A stretch of DNA of 21,067 nt from Flavobacterium sp. (GCF_030146175.1 NZ_JASLCE010000107.1:1-21067); one strand, 5' to 3'. Counted from the stretch's first letter, positions 1 through 8,981 are shown. The notes: generated by a model from the sequence alone, not told the origin. Made by a program: numbers and translations.

Positions 1-3000
1 TTAACTCGATAACATAGAAATACGTTCCGTCTGGTAGTTCGCTTCCACCTTTCGATTGTCCAAACCATTGCTTAGTATAACCTGCACCATGGCTGAACAC
101 TTCTGTACCATATCGGTTAAAGATGCTTAGTTTCTCTACGTCGAAATTAGACAGGTCGAAAGTATCGTTTAATCCGTCATTGTTTGGCGAAATACCTCTA
201 GGTATCACACATGAAGCAGAAATCTCGAAACTACTTTCGTTTGTACAAATTGCCGAACCTGTTCCGGTTTGAGCAAAGATGTAAACTGTTTGAGTAGTCG
301 ATACTACCTGTCCAGCTTGTAACTGAGCTCCAGTTCCACCAGTACCGGTATAGTATGCATTTCCTGCTGGTAAAGCCGGTAATGTAAATCCTTCACATTC
401 TACCGTTACATCTGGTAATGTTGCAACCGTAGGTGTATTATAGATCGTTACATTGAAGCTATTCTGAGCATTACATCCTGCAGAAGTACTTGTGTATACA
501 TACAATACTGTTGTTGCATTAACAGGATCACCTGCATTTAACATCGTACCTGTACCACCTGGGCCAGTGTAGTAGTTATTATTAGCAGACAATGCCGGTA
601 AAGTATATGCTCCACAAGAAGCTACGTCAGCCGGAGCATCAGCAGTTGCAGTCTGGATCGTTACCACAAAACTACTTTGATCTGTACAGAAGTTTGGCGC
701 TACACCAGACTGTGCATATACATAGATTGTTTGTGAAGTTGTAATTGTAGAACCAGCTGTTAACAATGTTCCTGTTCCACCAGTACCTGTATAGTAATTC
801 GCAAACGAAGGTAATGGTTGTAATGTATAGCTATCACAAACTGTTGCGCTTGGAATTACCGGAGCTACAATGTTTGTTGTAATATTTACTGTAAAACTAT
901 CTTCTGCATAACAGCTAGGGTTAACCGTAGACTGTAAGTATACATAAATAGTTTGTGTCGATGTGATAACATCACCTGCATTTAATACTGTACCTGTAGC
1001 ACCAGAACCTGTATAGTAAGTACCAGTCGTTAATGTTGGTAAAGTATACGATCCACAAACGGTTACATCATCCGGAGCGGTAACTGTAACACCGTCGTTT
1101 GTTACAACTGTGCTAACAGAATTTGTACATCCGTCTACTGTTACTTCCAAAGTATAAGTACCTGGTTGTGACACCGTGATTTGCTCTGATGTTTCACCAG
1201 CGATTACAGTTGTACCGAAGTACCATGTATACGTTGGATTGTTAGCAGCAGTATAGTTTTGAGGTGTTCCAACAATCGTTACGTTTCCAGTACATACAGA
1301 ATATGTAGCCGGCATAGTAACAATAGGCATTAGTTTAACAACTAAATTCACTGGAATGACACCAAAACAAGTAGCAGCATTTGCTCCTTCAACACGGATA
1401 TAAATTGTTTTCGTGTTACTGTTATAAGGAACTGTTGCATCGATTGCACCTACTCCAGCTGTAGCATCAGCAGAAGAAGCATAATACGTTACATTATATG
1501 TAAACGCCGGGTTCTGACCTGCAACAACCTGAGCGGTTAATGTAGATAAATCAAAATCAGCGAATCCGTCGTTAGATACATCGTCACAAACTTTATAATC
1601 CGGCATAGTAACCTGATTAATTGTTGGTCCGAAAGTAATATTAACACTATCCGTAGGGTTGTTTGAACATGATGGTTTTGTAACCACTACGCTATATGTA
1701 CCTGACTGAGTAACGGTTAATGTCTGACCAGTAGCTCCAGGGATAACGTTTGTTCCGTTATACCAAGTATAGGTAGTTGCATTAACAATTCCCGCATCTA
1801 ATGTGTATGATGTTTGTCCACACAATACTTTATCCGGACCTAAGTCAACCGTACAAACGATATCACAGTTCGTAGAACCGGCACCTGGCTGACCCTGGTT
1901 GGTTTGTGCTAACGTAATGTTACCCGCACTACCGTTATAGTTCGTAATTTCAATTAAATAATACTGACCTGCAATAGCATTCGTAATATTAAAGTTCTCT
2001 ACTGATGCCGTACTATAACTACATCCTACGTTTGCTCCAAGGTTACCACAACCAGCTGTTGGTGAAGTAAACGGTCCGTAAGCGATGAAATCCACGTCAA
2101 TTCCTGCTCCAGTAGTACTTGTTTGTGAAATCTGGAACTGTAAGTTACCCGATTGTTGTACTTGTAAGAAATACCAAGTTGGGTTTGGCGTTGTTGATAA
2201 ACACGCTACCGCTCCTAAGTTTGGTACCCCGATAGAACCTGGGAAGGTAATCGATGGTGATGTATTGTTCGCACAGAATGCTTGCGCATCGGCACAAGTA
2301 ATAACCGTACCCACACAAAGGTTGAATGAATAGTTTTGTGCTGTTGTAGCATTACTATATACACGGATCAAATAGTTTTGTCCCGGTACTAAACCGTTTA
2401 CAAGACTGTTGTTTGGATCACTACATACAATTGGTGTACCACCACATGCACTGTATACAGAGTGATACATATTGTCTGTACTTAAACCAGTCGAAGTTAC
2501 ATTTAACAACGCGATATAGTGTTGTGTATGTGTCGCTGTAAATTCAAACCAAACGTCATCATTCGGGTTACCACCACAAGTGTTTGGTAAAGCAGAAGCA
2601 GTTGATCCCGCTAATGTTCCCGGAGTTGTCTGACCACAAAGTGAATCTTCATTTACCGGTACGTGAATTGGCGCAGTACATTCGTCATTCGAAATTAACG
2701 TACGGAATGTTCCTTTAATCGACCAAGCACTGATGTCTGAAGCACTACAAATAGCTCTTACATAGAAATCATAAGGTCTTCCTGGCAACAATGCCGGTGG
2801 ACCACTATAGGTAAATGGTGGAGGTGTATTAACAATTACCCCTGTATCTCCAGGAGCTGGTGCCGCAGAACCTGCTGGTAACACAATCACTTCCCACTGA
2901 GTAGCGGTACCCATTTCCTGCCAGTTTAGATCAGCAGACGTTTGTGTAATATTGGTAGCCGTTAAGTTTTTCGGTTTCGGACATGTTGGTGGTGGTCCAC

Positions 3001-6000
3001 ATGTTACTGTAGCATCCCATCCGTCACGTGTTCCACTTCCGTCTGAAGTAAATACAAATGTTAAACATCCACCTACAGTTGACTCAAATGGACCTGGTAA
3101 GTTTGTTGTTAAATCTCCTGCATACGTACCTAATAATGTACCTGTTGTTCCTGTACCTTCATATACACGTACAAAGTCAAAACCTGCTTCCGTATTGAAA
3201 CTGTTAAATGTAACAGTAACCATATCAGTAGGGTTTGCCGGACAGATAGTAGTTGTTACGTTCGCGTTATTTCCGTATTGACCGCTAGGTCCTCCCGGAT
3301 CATAGAAATGATCACCGGCACAGTAGTTTGGTAATGTTCTAAGTGTTCTAGGACCAGTCCATGTACTGGAATCCGTTGGGCTACAAACCGCTCTTACATA
3401 GAAATCATATTCTGTATTTGAGGTCAATCCGTTTAACACATACGGTGGTGGTGTATTTACCGTAGCCGTAATTGCTGTTCCAGGGATTGGGTTTGTATTT
3501 GGATCTGGAGTTCCTGTTGGAACTGCCATTACAACCCAGCTAGTTGCTGTTCCGGCTTCAAGCCAGTTTAACTGAACCGAGTTCATCGTAGGGTTAGACA
3601 CTACAAAGTTTTTCGGTTTCGGACATGTTGGTGGTGGTGCACATGTTACAGTAGCATCCCATCCGTCACGTGTTCCACTTCCGTCTGAAGTAAATACAAA
3701 TGTTAAACATCCACCCACGTTAGATTCAAATGGGCCTGGTAAGTTTGCTCCGGTTAAAGCACCAGAATAAGTTCCTAATAATGGAGACGTAGCATTTGGT
3801 CCGTTATATACACGAACGAAATCAAATCCGGACTCCGTATTAAAGTTAAGGAAAGTAACGGTAATCATATCTGCAGGAGTTGGCGCACAGATTGTTGTTG
3901 TTACGTTCGCATTGTTTCCATACTGTGCATTAGGTCCTCCTGGATCAAAGAAATGATCACCAGCACAGAAGTCAGCTTGTGTTTTAAAGTTTCTAGGTCC
4001 TGCCCATGTACTGGAATCTGTAGGACTACAAACTGCTCTTACATAATAATCATAATCAGTACTTGAATTCAATCCGTTTAACACATACGGTGGTGGTGTA
4101 GTTACCGTAGCCGTAATTGCTGTTCCAGGGATTGGGTTACTGTTCGGGTTTGGTGTACCAGCAGGTACAGCGATTACAACCCAACTTGTAGCTGTTCCCG
4201 ACTCCAACCAGTTTAACTGAGCTGAATGAGCCGTGATATTCGATACTGCTAAGTTTTTCGGTTTCGGACATGTTGGTGGTGGTGCACATGTTACTGTTGC
4301 ATCCCATCCGTCACGGATTCCACTTCCGTCTGAAGTAAACACGAAAGTTAAACAAGCTCCAGGTCCTGATGATTCGAAAGGTCCTGGTAAGTTAGCTCCT
4401 GTTAAGTTTCCAGAGTATGTTCCTAATAATGGAGACGTAGCATTTGGTCCGTTATAAACACGAACGAAATCGTATCCTGACTCTGTGTCAAACGAGTTGA
4501 AAGTAACGGTAACGATATCACCTGGATTCGCAGGACAAATCGTTGTTGTTACGTTGGCACTGTTTGCATATTGTCCGTTAGGTCCTCCTGGATCGAAGAA
4601 ATGGTCTCCACCACAGTAGTTTGGTAATGTCGTGAATGTTCTTGGTCCAGCCCACTGACTAAACGATCCATCAGGACATTTTACTCTCACATAATATTGG
4701 TAGTCTGTTCCAGATGCTAAAGGCGCTCCGGTTACAGTTGTAGTAGCGGTATAAGCCGGTCCACCCGTTACCGTTGTTCCGGCAGTTTGTGGAATTGCTG
4801 TACCTAAAGGCTGAACGGCAACCTGCCATTCTGTTCCTGCTGAAGGGTTACCCCAGCTTAAGTTAGCCGAGTTCATTGTAATACCTGCAACAGCCAAAGC
4901 AGTTGGAGGCGCACATGTTACTTGCTGAATTACTAAAGTATATCCCGTAGTTTGCGGAGCCGCATTTGTAGAGATAACAAAGTAATAGGTCGTTCCTGCT
5001 GTTACCGGGAAGTTAGGAATGTTTCTGATATTGGAAGTAGAGTTTCCGATACCTGCCAAACAGCTAGTTCCGATATTAGCACAGTTATTATATACGAAAA
5101 TCCCCGAATACGTTGCCGTAGGAGTCATCGAAATATCAATATTACCGGTAAAAGTCGCAGTATAAGAATACACTACATCATTACCCGTTAAATAGTTTGT
5201 TGTGGTACCACAACCAGTTGTTCCCTGGGTACCATTAATATTATTTCCGTAGTTACTGGTATTATCGGTAGTCGAATACGGTAATTGGGTTATCGCAATC
5301 GGTGCGGCACAAGTCTGTCCTAAAGATACCGTTGTAAAATAGAACGGTCCGGCCCAGTTACTTGGAACACCACCGGTACAGATAGAACGAACGCGATACT
5401 GATAAACAGTTCCTGGTGCTATAGGTGCACCCGTTGAAGTTGTAGTAGCCGTATATGGATTCGAGTTAATAACTTGTCCTACTCCGGTTAAAGGATCGGC
5501 AGAAGGGATTAATTCGATTTCCCACTGTGTAGAACCACTTGGATTCGTCCATGTTAATACAGCTGAATTCGTTGTAACATTGCTCGCTACCCCATTGCTA
5601 GGATCCAAACACTGCTGAACCAAATTGATATCATCAATTACAAAACGGTCACCATCGGCTGCAGTTCCAACTTGTGTATGCTCTCTTACAAAAGCAATAT
5701 ACACTTGCTGGTTAGCTGCTACAGCTGGCGACAGGTTCACTACCACCTCTCTGTATTCCCCTGCAACAGGAGATACCTGAGTTTCAGTCAAGTTAGCCAC
5801 CTCGGTAGTAAAACTAGCCAAGTTGGTTTGTGACGACGTTGATATTTTAATTTTCAGTTTTGATCCCTGATCTCCGGCGCGGCCGTGAAGTCCATAGAAA
5901 CGTAACTGCCCATTAGCCGGCACAGTAACCAAAGGAGAGATTAACCAATCCTGCTCGGTGTTTCCGTCTCCAATATTCACTCTTTCAACCATCGCGGCAT

Positions 6001-6217
6001 AATTGCCTGTGTGGGGAGGGGATGCTGTGGAATTTAGCGGTGTACGCACCCACAGGTTCGCGTTAGCGGGTCCCATTCCTATGCCATTATGAGAGACAAC
6101 CCAAGCTCCCCCAGGTCCTGACGGCGGAAAAGCACCTTCAAATCCTTCTGGGAAAACCTGTGAGTAACTCACAAAACTCAATAATGACATAAGAATTAAT
6201 AATGTAATTTTTTTCAT
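1..6217 (-). CDS. Giant T9SS-secreted modular surface protein (CUB/Fn3 repeats, type B sorting domain), 3' partial
   Basis: Seen: an open frame from ATG at 6217-6215 through 2072 codons to base 2, with no stop, so the last codons lie off the left edge. Order by residue: signal peptide 1-20 (MKKITLLILMSLLSFVSYSQ); jellyroll resembling choice-of-anchor J, about 21-204; Fn3, about 205-300; a Cys-containing beta module, about 300-435; Fn3, about 436-531; three CUB-Fn3 units, about 532-1173; two modules resembling PPC/CUB domains, about 1175-1450; Ig/PKD-like modules, about 1455-1710; four Cys-bearing repeats, about 1713-2000; and a gliding-motility-type C-terminal domain from about 2004 (SPNNDGLNDTF, FNRYG, LPDGTYFYV). 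Known: type B domains direct export by T9SS to the cell surface or medium. Inferred: an adhesin or matrix protein; CUB and Fn3 modules bind protein or carbohydrate, but no catalytic motif is visible and the ligand is unknown. It is transcribed divergently from hflX and seems monocistronic at its 5' end. Confidence 0.9.
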   Translation of the reverse strand, partial: MKKITLLILMSLLSFVSYSQVFPEGFEGAFPPSGPGGAWVVSHNGIGMGPANANLWVRTPLNSTASPPHTGNYAAMVERVNIGDGNTEQDWLISPLVTVPANGQLRFYGLHGRAGDQGSKLKIKISTSSQTNLASFTTEVANLTETQVSPVAGEYREVVVNLSPAVAANQQVYIAFVREHTQVGTAADGDRFVIDDINLVQQCLDPSNGVASNVTTNSAVLTWTNPSGSTQWEIELIPSADPLTGVGQVINSNPYTATTTSTGAPIAPGTVYQYRVRSICTGGVPSNWAGPFYFTTVSLGQTCAAPIAITQLPYSTTDNTSNYGNNINGTQGTTGCGTTTNYLTGNDVVYSYTATFTGNIDISMTPTATYSGIFVYNNCANIGTSCLAGIGNSTSNIRNIPNFPVTAGTTYYFVISTNAAPQTTGYTLVIQQVTCAPPTALAVAGITMNSANLSWGNPSAGTEWQVAVQPLGTAIPQTAGTTVTGGPAYTATTTVTGAPLASGTDYQYYVRVKCPDGSFSQWAGPRTFTTLPNYCGGDHFFDPGGPNGQYANSANVTTTICPANPGDIVTVTFNSFDTESGYDFVRVYNGPNATSPLLGTYSGNLTGANLPGPFESSGPGACLTFVFTSDGSGIRDGWDATVTCAPPPTCPKPKNLAVSNITAHSAQLNWLESGTATSWVVIAVPAGTPNPNSNPIPGTAITATVTTPPPYVLNGLNSSTDYDYYVRAVCSPTDSSTWAGPRNFKTQADFCAGDHFFDPGGPNAQYGNNANVTTTICAPTPADMITVTFLNFNTESGFDFVRVYNGPNATSPLLGTYSGALTGANLPGPFESNVGGCLTFVFTSDGSGTRDGWDATVTCAPPPTCPKPKNFVVSNPTMNSVQLNWLEAGTATSWVVMAVPTGTPDPNTNPIPGTAITATVNTPPPYVLNGLTSNTEYDFYVRAVCSPTDSSTWTGPRTLRTLPNYCAGDHFYDPGGPSGQYGNNANVTTTICPANPTDMVTVTFNSFNTEAGFDFVRVYEGTGTTGTLLGTYAGDLTTNLPGPFESTVGGCLTFVFTSDGSGTRDGWDATVTCGPPPTCPKPKNLTATNITQTSADLNWQEMGTATQWEVIVLPAGSAAPAPGDTGVIVNTPPPFTYSGPPALLPGRPYDFYVRAICSASDISAWSIKGTFRTLISNDECTAPIHVPVNEDSLCGQTTPGTLAGSTASALPNTCGGNPNDDVWFEFTATHTQHYIALLNVTSTGLSTDNMYHSVYSACGGTPIVCSDPNNSLVNGLVPGQNYLIRVYSNATTAQNYSFNLCVGTVITCADAQAFCANNTSPSITFPGSIGVPNLGAVACLSTTPNPTWYFLQVQQSGNLQFQISQTSTTGAGIDVDFIAYGPFTSPTAGCGNLGANVGCSYSTASVENFNITNAIAGQYYLIEITNYNGSAGNITLAQTNQGQPGAGSTNCDIVCTVDLGPDKVLCGQTSYTLDAGIVNATTYTWYNGTNVIPGATGQTLTVTQSGTYSVVVTKPSCSNNPTDSVNITFGPTINQVTMPDYKVCDDVSNDGFADFDLSTLTAQVVAGQNPAFTYNVTYYASSADATAGVGAIDATVPYNSNTKTIYIRVEGANAATCFGVIPVNLVVKLMPIVTMPATYSVCTGNVTIVGTPQNYTAANNPTYTWYFGTTVIAGETSEQITVSQPGTYTLEVTVDGCTNSVSTVVTNDGVTVTAPDDVTVCGSYTLPTLTTGTYYTGSGATGTVLNAGDVITSTQTIYVYLQSTVNPSCYAEDSFTVNITTNIVAPVIPSATVCDSYTLQPLPSFANYYTGTGGTGTLLTAGSTITTSQTIYVYAQSGVAPNFCTDQSSFVVTIQTATADAPADVASCGAYTLPALSANNNYYTGPGGTGTMLNAGDPVNATTVLYVYTSTSAGCNAQNSFNVTIYNTPTVATLPDVTVECEGFTLPALPAGNAYYTGTGGTGAQLQAGQVVSTTQTVYIFAQTGTGSAICTNESSFEISASCVIPRGISPNNDGLNDTFDLSNFDVEKLSIFNRYGTEVFSHGAGYTKQWFGQSKGGSELPDGTYFYVIEL
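218..1080 (-). repeat. Four tandem ~70-residue modules near the C-terminus of the surface protein
   Basis: Four coding repeats begin near 1080, 866, 638 and 427, with spacings of 214, 228 and 211 bp. Each carries a Cys followed by a YTLP-like strand, then YYTG.G.TGT, an AG turn, a TQTIYVY-like strand, and a second Cys before a SSF or DSF motif. The paired Cys may form one disulfide per module after export. The repeats are more diverged than the CUB-Fn3 units and lead straight into the T9SS domain, so a stalk role is plausible. Confidence 0.8.
2700..4624 (-). repeat. Three tandem CUB-Fn3 units of about 642-645 bp inside the surface protein gene
   Basis: Each unit opens with a Cys-Gly/Ala-Gly-Asp-His-Phe motif (coding starts near 4624, 3980 and 3337), continues through a CUB-like domain (FDFVRVY, LTFVFTSDGSG, RDGWDATVTC) and a Pro-rich linker (PPPTCPKPKN), and ends in an Fn3 domain (DSSTWAGPR in the first two units). 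The linker DNA recurs at 2964, 3606 and 4251, which gives periods of 642 and 645 bp. Identity is high at the DNA level, including synonymous positions, most strongly between the copies at 2964 and 3606. This points to recent duplication or gene conversion. Confidence 0.9.
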
Positions 6218-6251
6218 AATTAATCCTATGATTTTTGATAAGTTTAATCCC

Positions 6252-6259
6252 CAAATATA
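6252..6259 (-). promoter_or_regulatory. Candidate Bacteroidota -7 element for the surface protein gene
   Basis: On the minus strand this reads TATATTTG, a full match to the TAnnTTTG -7 consensus. It lies 35 nt upstream of the ATG at 6217, implying a leader of about 30 nt. No TTTG is seen at the usual -33 distance, so the call rests on one box in AT-rich DNA. Confidence 0.4.
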
Positions 6260-6686
6260 AAATAAAATTAGCAATAACTTAACGTTATATGTTAAAATTC
6301 ACAAAAAAACCAGCTTAATAGCTCACTCTTTTTGTATTGTTAAATTATTTTATTATCAATTTCTTAACAATTCTCAATTCGAATGTTTGGTATTTCACAT
6401 TTTCCTTCAAATACAACCGTCTCAGCCTATCTCCTTGAAACCAGTCTCTTATAATTTTACTGCAATCATCTCAGTAAAAAGTTTTTCAAAAAGTCCAATA
6501 GCACTACTATTTTAGGTAATTCCGTAGCCAAAAAGAGGCTAACAACTCCATTTCCGTTAGTCATTAACAGGAAAATAATGACTATAAAATTTCAAAAACT
6601 TTATTTTTCGCTCACAAAGGAGTAAAAAACACTTTAATACGCTTCTGATATATTTTAATATTTATTACCATTAATCGCGAAATGTT

Positions 6687-6694
6687 TATTTTTG
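6687..6694 (+). promoter_or_regulatory. Candidate -7 element for hflX
   Basis: TATTTTTG matches TAnnTTTG exactly and ends 17 nt before the hflX ATG at 6712, implying a very short leader. The -33 region has only TTA at the expected spacing, so that box is weak. Confidence 0.45.
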
Positions 6695-6711
6695 TGCTTT
6701 AATAGAAAAGA

Positions 6712-7941
6712 ATGTTAGAGAAAGAAGTAATCAATTTTGAAAAAACCGTAATTGTCGGAATCATTACCAAAGAGCAAAGCGAAGAAAAACTTAGCGAGTA
6801 TCTGGATGAACTGGAATTCCTGACTTTTACTGCCGGAGGTGAAGTGGTGAAGCGTTTTTCTCAAAAAATGGACAAGCCCAACCCCAAAACATTTGTGGGA
6901 ACCGGTAAAATGGAAGAGATCCAATACTATATAAAAGATAACGACGTTAAAACCGTGATTTTTGACGACGAGCTTACACCGGCACAACAAAAAAACATTT
7001 CCAAAGTATTGGATTGTAAAGTGCTGGATCGTACCAACCTTATTCTGGATATTTTTGCCCAAAGAGCCGAAACATCCTATGCGCGTACACAAGTAGAATT
7101 GGCACAGTGTCAGTATTTGCTACCGCGCCTTTCGGGTATGTGGACGCACCTTGAACGACAGCGAGGTGGTATTGGTATGCGTGGTCCCGGTGAAACCGAG
7201 ATTGAAACCGACCGTCGTATTGTTAGGGATCGTATTGCTTTATTAAAAGAAAAAATCAAAACCATCGACCGTCAGATGTCGGTACAACGAAGCAATCGTG
7301 GCGCTATGGTTCGCGTGGCCTTGGTGGGTTATACCAACGTAGGAAAATCAACTTTAATGAATGCCATTGGTAAAAGTGATGTGTTTGTTGAAAACAAATT
7401 ATTCGCTACTTTGGATACAACCGTTCGTAAAGTCGTGATCAAAAATTTACCATTCCTGTTATCGGATACTGTTGGATTTATCCGCAAATTACCGACACAA
7501 TTGGTGGAATCCTTTAAAAGTACGCTGGACGAAGTACGCGAAGCTGATTTATTACTACATGTGGTGGACATTTCGCATCCGGACTTTGAAGATCATATCG
7601 CCTCTGTAAATCAGATTTTACAAGATATTAAAAGTGCCGATAAACCGACGATCATGGTATTTAACAAGATCGACGCTTATAAACACCTGACGATTGACTC
7701 CGATGATCTGATTACTGAACGGACAACCAAACACTATACGCTGGACGAGTGGAAAAACACCTGGATGTCGAAGGTGGGTGAAAACAATGCCTTATTTATT
7801 TCGGCAACCAGTAAGCAAAATTTCGAGGAATTCCGTGAAAAAGTATACGAAGCCGTACGAACGATTCATATTACGCGCTTCCCTTATAATAATTTCCTGT
7901 ATCCCGATTATAAGGATGCTGTTGAAAAGGAAGAGGAATAA
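6712..7941 (+). CDS. hflX: GTPase HflX
   Basis: Ribosome-associated GTPase that splits or rescues stalled 70S ribosomes under stress; cytoplasmic. Seen: an N-terminal HflX domain (about residues 10-195) with the family signature GMRGPGETEIETDRR near 155-169, then a G domain with G1 GYTNVGKST (206-214), a G2 Thr region ATLDTT (232-237), G3 DTVG (252-255), G4 NKID (318-321) and G5 SAT (364-366). At 409 residues it is normal for the family, and all nucleotide-binding motifs are intact. The ATG at 6712 follows a TAnnTTTG box closely. In E. coli hflX sits with hfq and hflKC; here it is alone, between a divergent surface protein gene and a convergent DUF3078 gene. The family call is secure; the exact cellular role in this lineage is inferred. 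Confidence 0.96.
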   Translation: MLEKEVINFEKTVIVGIITKEQSEEKLSEYLDELEFLTFTAGGEVVKRFSQKMDKPNPKTFVGTGKMEEIQYYIKDNDVKTVIFDDELTPAQQKNISKVLDCKVLDRTNLILDIFAQRAETSYARTQVELAQCQYLLPRLSGMWTHLERQRGGIGMRGPGETEIETDRRIVRDRIALLKEKIKTIDRQMSVQRSNRGAMVRVALVGYTNVGKSTLMNAIGKSDVFVENKLFATLDTTVRKVVIKNLPFLLSDTVGFIRKLPTQLVESFKSTLDEVREADLLLHVVDISHPDFEDHIASVNQILQDIKSADKPTIMVFNKIDAYKHLTIDSDDLITERTTKHYTLDEWKNTWMSKVGENNALFISATSKQNFEEFREKVYEAVRTIHITRFPYNNFLYPDYKDAVEKEEE

Positions 7942-7968
7942 AAAAGGCTGTCGGTGGACAGCCTTTTT
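7941..7968 (+). terminator. Rho-independent terminator after hflX
   Basis: A perfect 12-bp stem, AAAAAGGCTGTC with GACAGCCTTTTT, and a GGTG loop. It begins within the hflX stop codon and ends in a T run. The A run at the other end would let it act on minus-strand transcripts too. Confidence 0.9.
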
Positions 7969-7989
7969 CTATTTATTTATACTTCTATA

Positions 7990-8026
7990 TTACACCTGAC
8001 AGGTTTTAAAAACCTGTCAGGTGTAA
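7990..8026. repeat. Long perfect palindrome with CCTGACAGG core between convergent genes
   Basis: An 18-bp arm, TTACACCTGACAGGTTTT, pairs with its exact reverse complement across a single central base. It sits 4 nt past the DUF3078 stop and 21 nt past the hflX terminator stem. It shares its core with the palindrome at 12198-12230. It probably acts as a bidirectional terminator or mRNA-end stabiliser; it resembles dispersed intergenic palindromes common in flavobacterial genomes. Confidence 0.75.
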
Positions 8027-8029
8027 ATT

Positions 8030-8902
8030 TTAAAATCCGTAATTGATTCCAAGGCCTAATACCTGACGGATCTGAAATCCTTTAAAAGCATTGTCGTCAT
8101 AAATGGTTTGGAAAGCCAGATTGGTCGATAAATACTTGTTGATTTTCATCACTATATTTAACTGATAATCCAAATCGACGTTTTGCGGATCCTCCAGATA
8201 ATTGGAGTACAGGTTTAGTATGTTTTCAACCGATACGTTTTCCATCAGGCTAAACTTATAATAAGCCGATGCATTAAAACCCAATTCATATCGCATACTT
8301 TTTCCTTCATCCACGCCAAAATAGGCCTGATTGGGCAAGGTAAAATTCTTGTCAACAAACGTTAGTTTAGACGTCGCCGGTGACAGGTTTACTTTTAGAT
8401 TATCGCTTTTTTTCCAAAGCATACCCGGACCAAAAGACAGGTATCCCGGAGACAAAATGTTAGTGTATTCATTTCGGGTTTCGGCACCGTCGGCATCTGT
8501 ACCATACGTATACCCTTTTGTCATCTGCGTTTTAAAGTTTAAAAAAGCAGAATAATACCAATAGCCTGATGCTTTTTTACCCAATAGCGAGTTTAACTCC
8601 AATCGGTCGTCCGTTTTCTTTTCAAAAGCGGAGTTCTTCGTTTTTACAAGCCCGTAAGCGGCAATAATTTTATTGTCCCAGGACCAGTCACCCTTCTTAT
8701 AATTAAAATCGTAATTCACGCCGAGATTACCGGCGATATTGTTTTCTCCCCCGGCAACCCAATTGTTAAAGGCCGATTGATTAAGAAGGAATGAGACATT
8801 CCCTTTGGTTGTCCAGTGTTTTGTAGTATCCTGAACAGGTTCCTGTGCTTGAACGGCCATAGTACCGATAAAACAAAGCAGTGTCAATGCAATTTTTCTC
8901 AT
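8030..8902 (-). CDS. DUF3078 outer-membrane beta-barrel-like protein
   Basis: 290 residues from ATG at 8902; an upstream in-frame ATG at 8935 would place 11 residues (MLPCVKQKILP) before a clear signal peptide, so the later start is preferred. Residues 1-20 (MRKIALTLLCFIGTMAVQAQ) look like a Sec signal. The mature part alternates aromatic and polar residues in the manner of a beta-barrel, opens with a conserved-looking WTTKGNVSFLLNQSAFNNW stretch, and ends in a terminal aromatic (NYGF), as outer-membrane barrels do. It matches what I know of DUF3078, a Bacteroidota family of unknown function. It lies 79 nt downstream of the DUF2480 gene and may be the last gene of the sufS transcript or have its own promoter. 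No substrate can be inferred. Confidence 0.8.
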   Translation of the reverse strand: MRKIALTLLCFIGTMAVQAQEPVQDTTKHWTTKGNVSFLLNQSAFNNWVAGGENNIAGNLGVNYDFNYKKGDWSWDNKIIAAYGLVKTKNSAFEKKTDDRLELNSLLGKKASGYWYYSAFLNFKTQMTKGYTYGTDADGAETRNEYTNILSPGYLSFGPGMLWKKSDNLKVNLSPATSKLTFVDKNFTLPNQAYFGVDEGKSMRYELGFNASAYYKFSLMENVSVENILNLYSNYLEDPQNVDLDYQLNIVMKINKYLSTNLAFQTIYDDNAFKGFQIRQVLGLGINYGF

Positions 8903-8930
8903 AGGTAGAATTTTCTGTTTCACACAAGGT

Positions 8931-8956
8931 AACAAAAAATCACAAAAAAATCACAA
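8931..8956. repeat. Short A-rich near-tandem repeat upstream of the DUF3078 gene
   Basis: Three successive blocks of an ACAAAAAATC-like unit lie in the 79-nt gap between the DUF2480 and DUF3078 genes. On the minus strand they read as T runs separated by GTGA. They may be promoter-associated or simple slippage; a nearby minus-strand TACCTTGT is only a partial -7 match. Confidence 0.5.
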
Positions 8957-8981
8957 AAAACAGTGTAAAAACCGACAAATA

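Larger units (their letters stand above)
6218..6711. other. Divergent intergenic region, 494 bp, no gene seen
   Basis: Very AT-rich spacer between the divergent starts of the surface protein gene and hflX. Each end holds one candidate -7 promoter box. There is an imperfect palindrome near 6279-6295 (TTAAC, 7 nt, GTTAA) close to the minus-strand promoter that could be an operator, and a small hairpin near 6525-6541 (TAGCC, 7 nt, GGCTA). I see no convincing reading frame, tRNA or terminator here. Confidence 0.7.

Noticed and set aside
2700..4624. Regular repeats considered as a CRISPR array or satellite DNA
   Set aside because: The 642-645 bp period is an in-frame protein-domain repeat with an intact reading frame; there are no short repeats with unique spacers.
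2085..5191. Several plus-strand reading frames of 74-109 codons, some repeated at about 2952 and 4233
   Set aside because: They are antisense shadows of the giant surface protein gene; their similarity to one another follows from the CUB-Fn3 tandem repeats.
6525..6541. Small hairpin in the divergent spacer as a possible small RNA or riboswitch
   Set aside because: Only a 5-bp stem with a 7-nt loop and no conserved aptamer features; chance pairing in AT-rich DNA is enough to explain it.
7778..7999. Short plus-strand frame overlapping the hflX 3' end
   Set aside because: It lies in another frame of hflX and reads through the hflX terminator hairpin into the intergenic palindrome; no start signal or family match.
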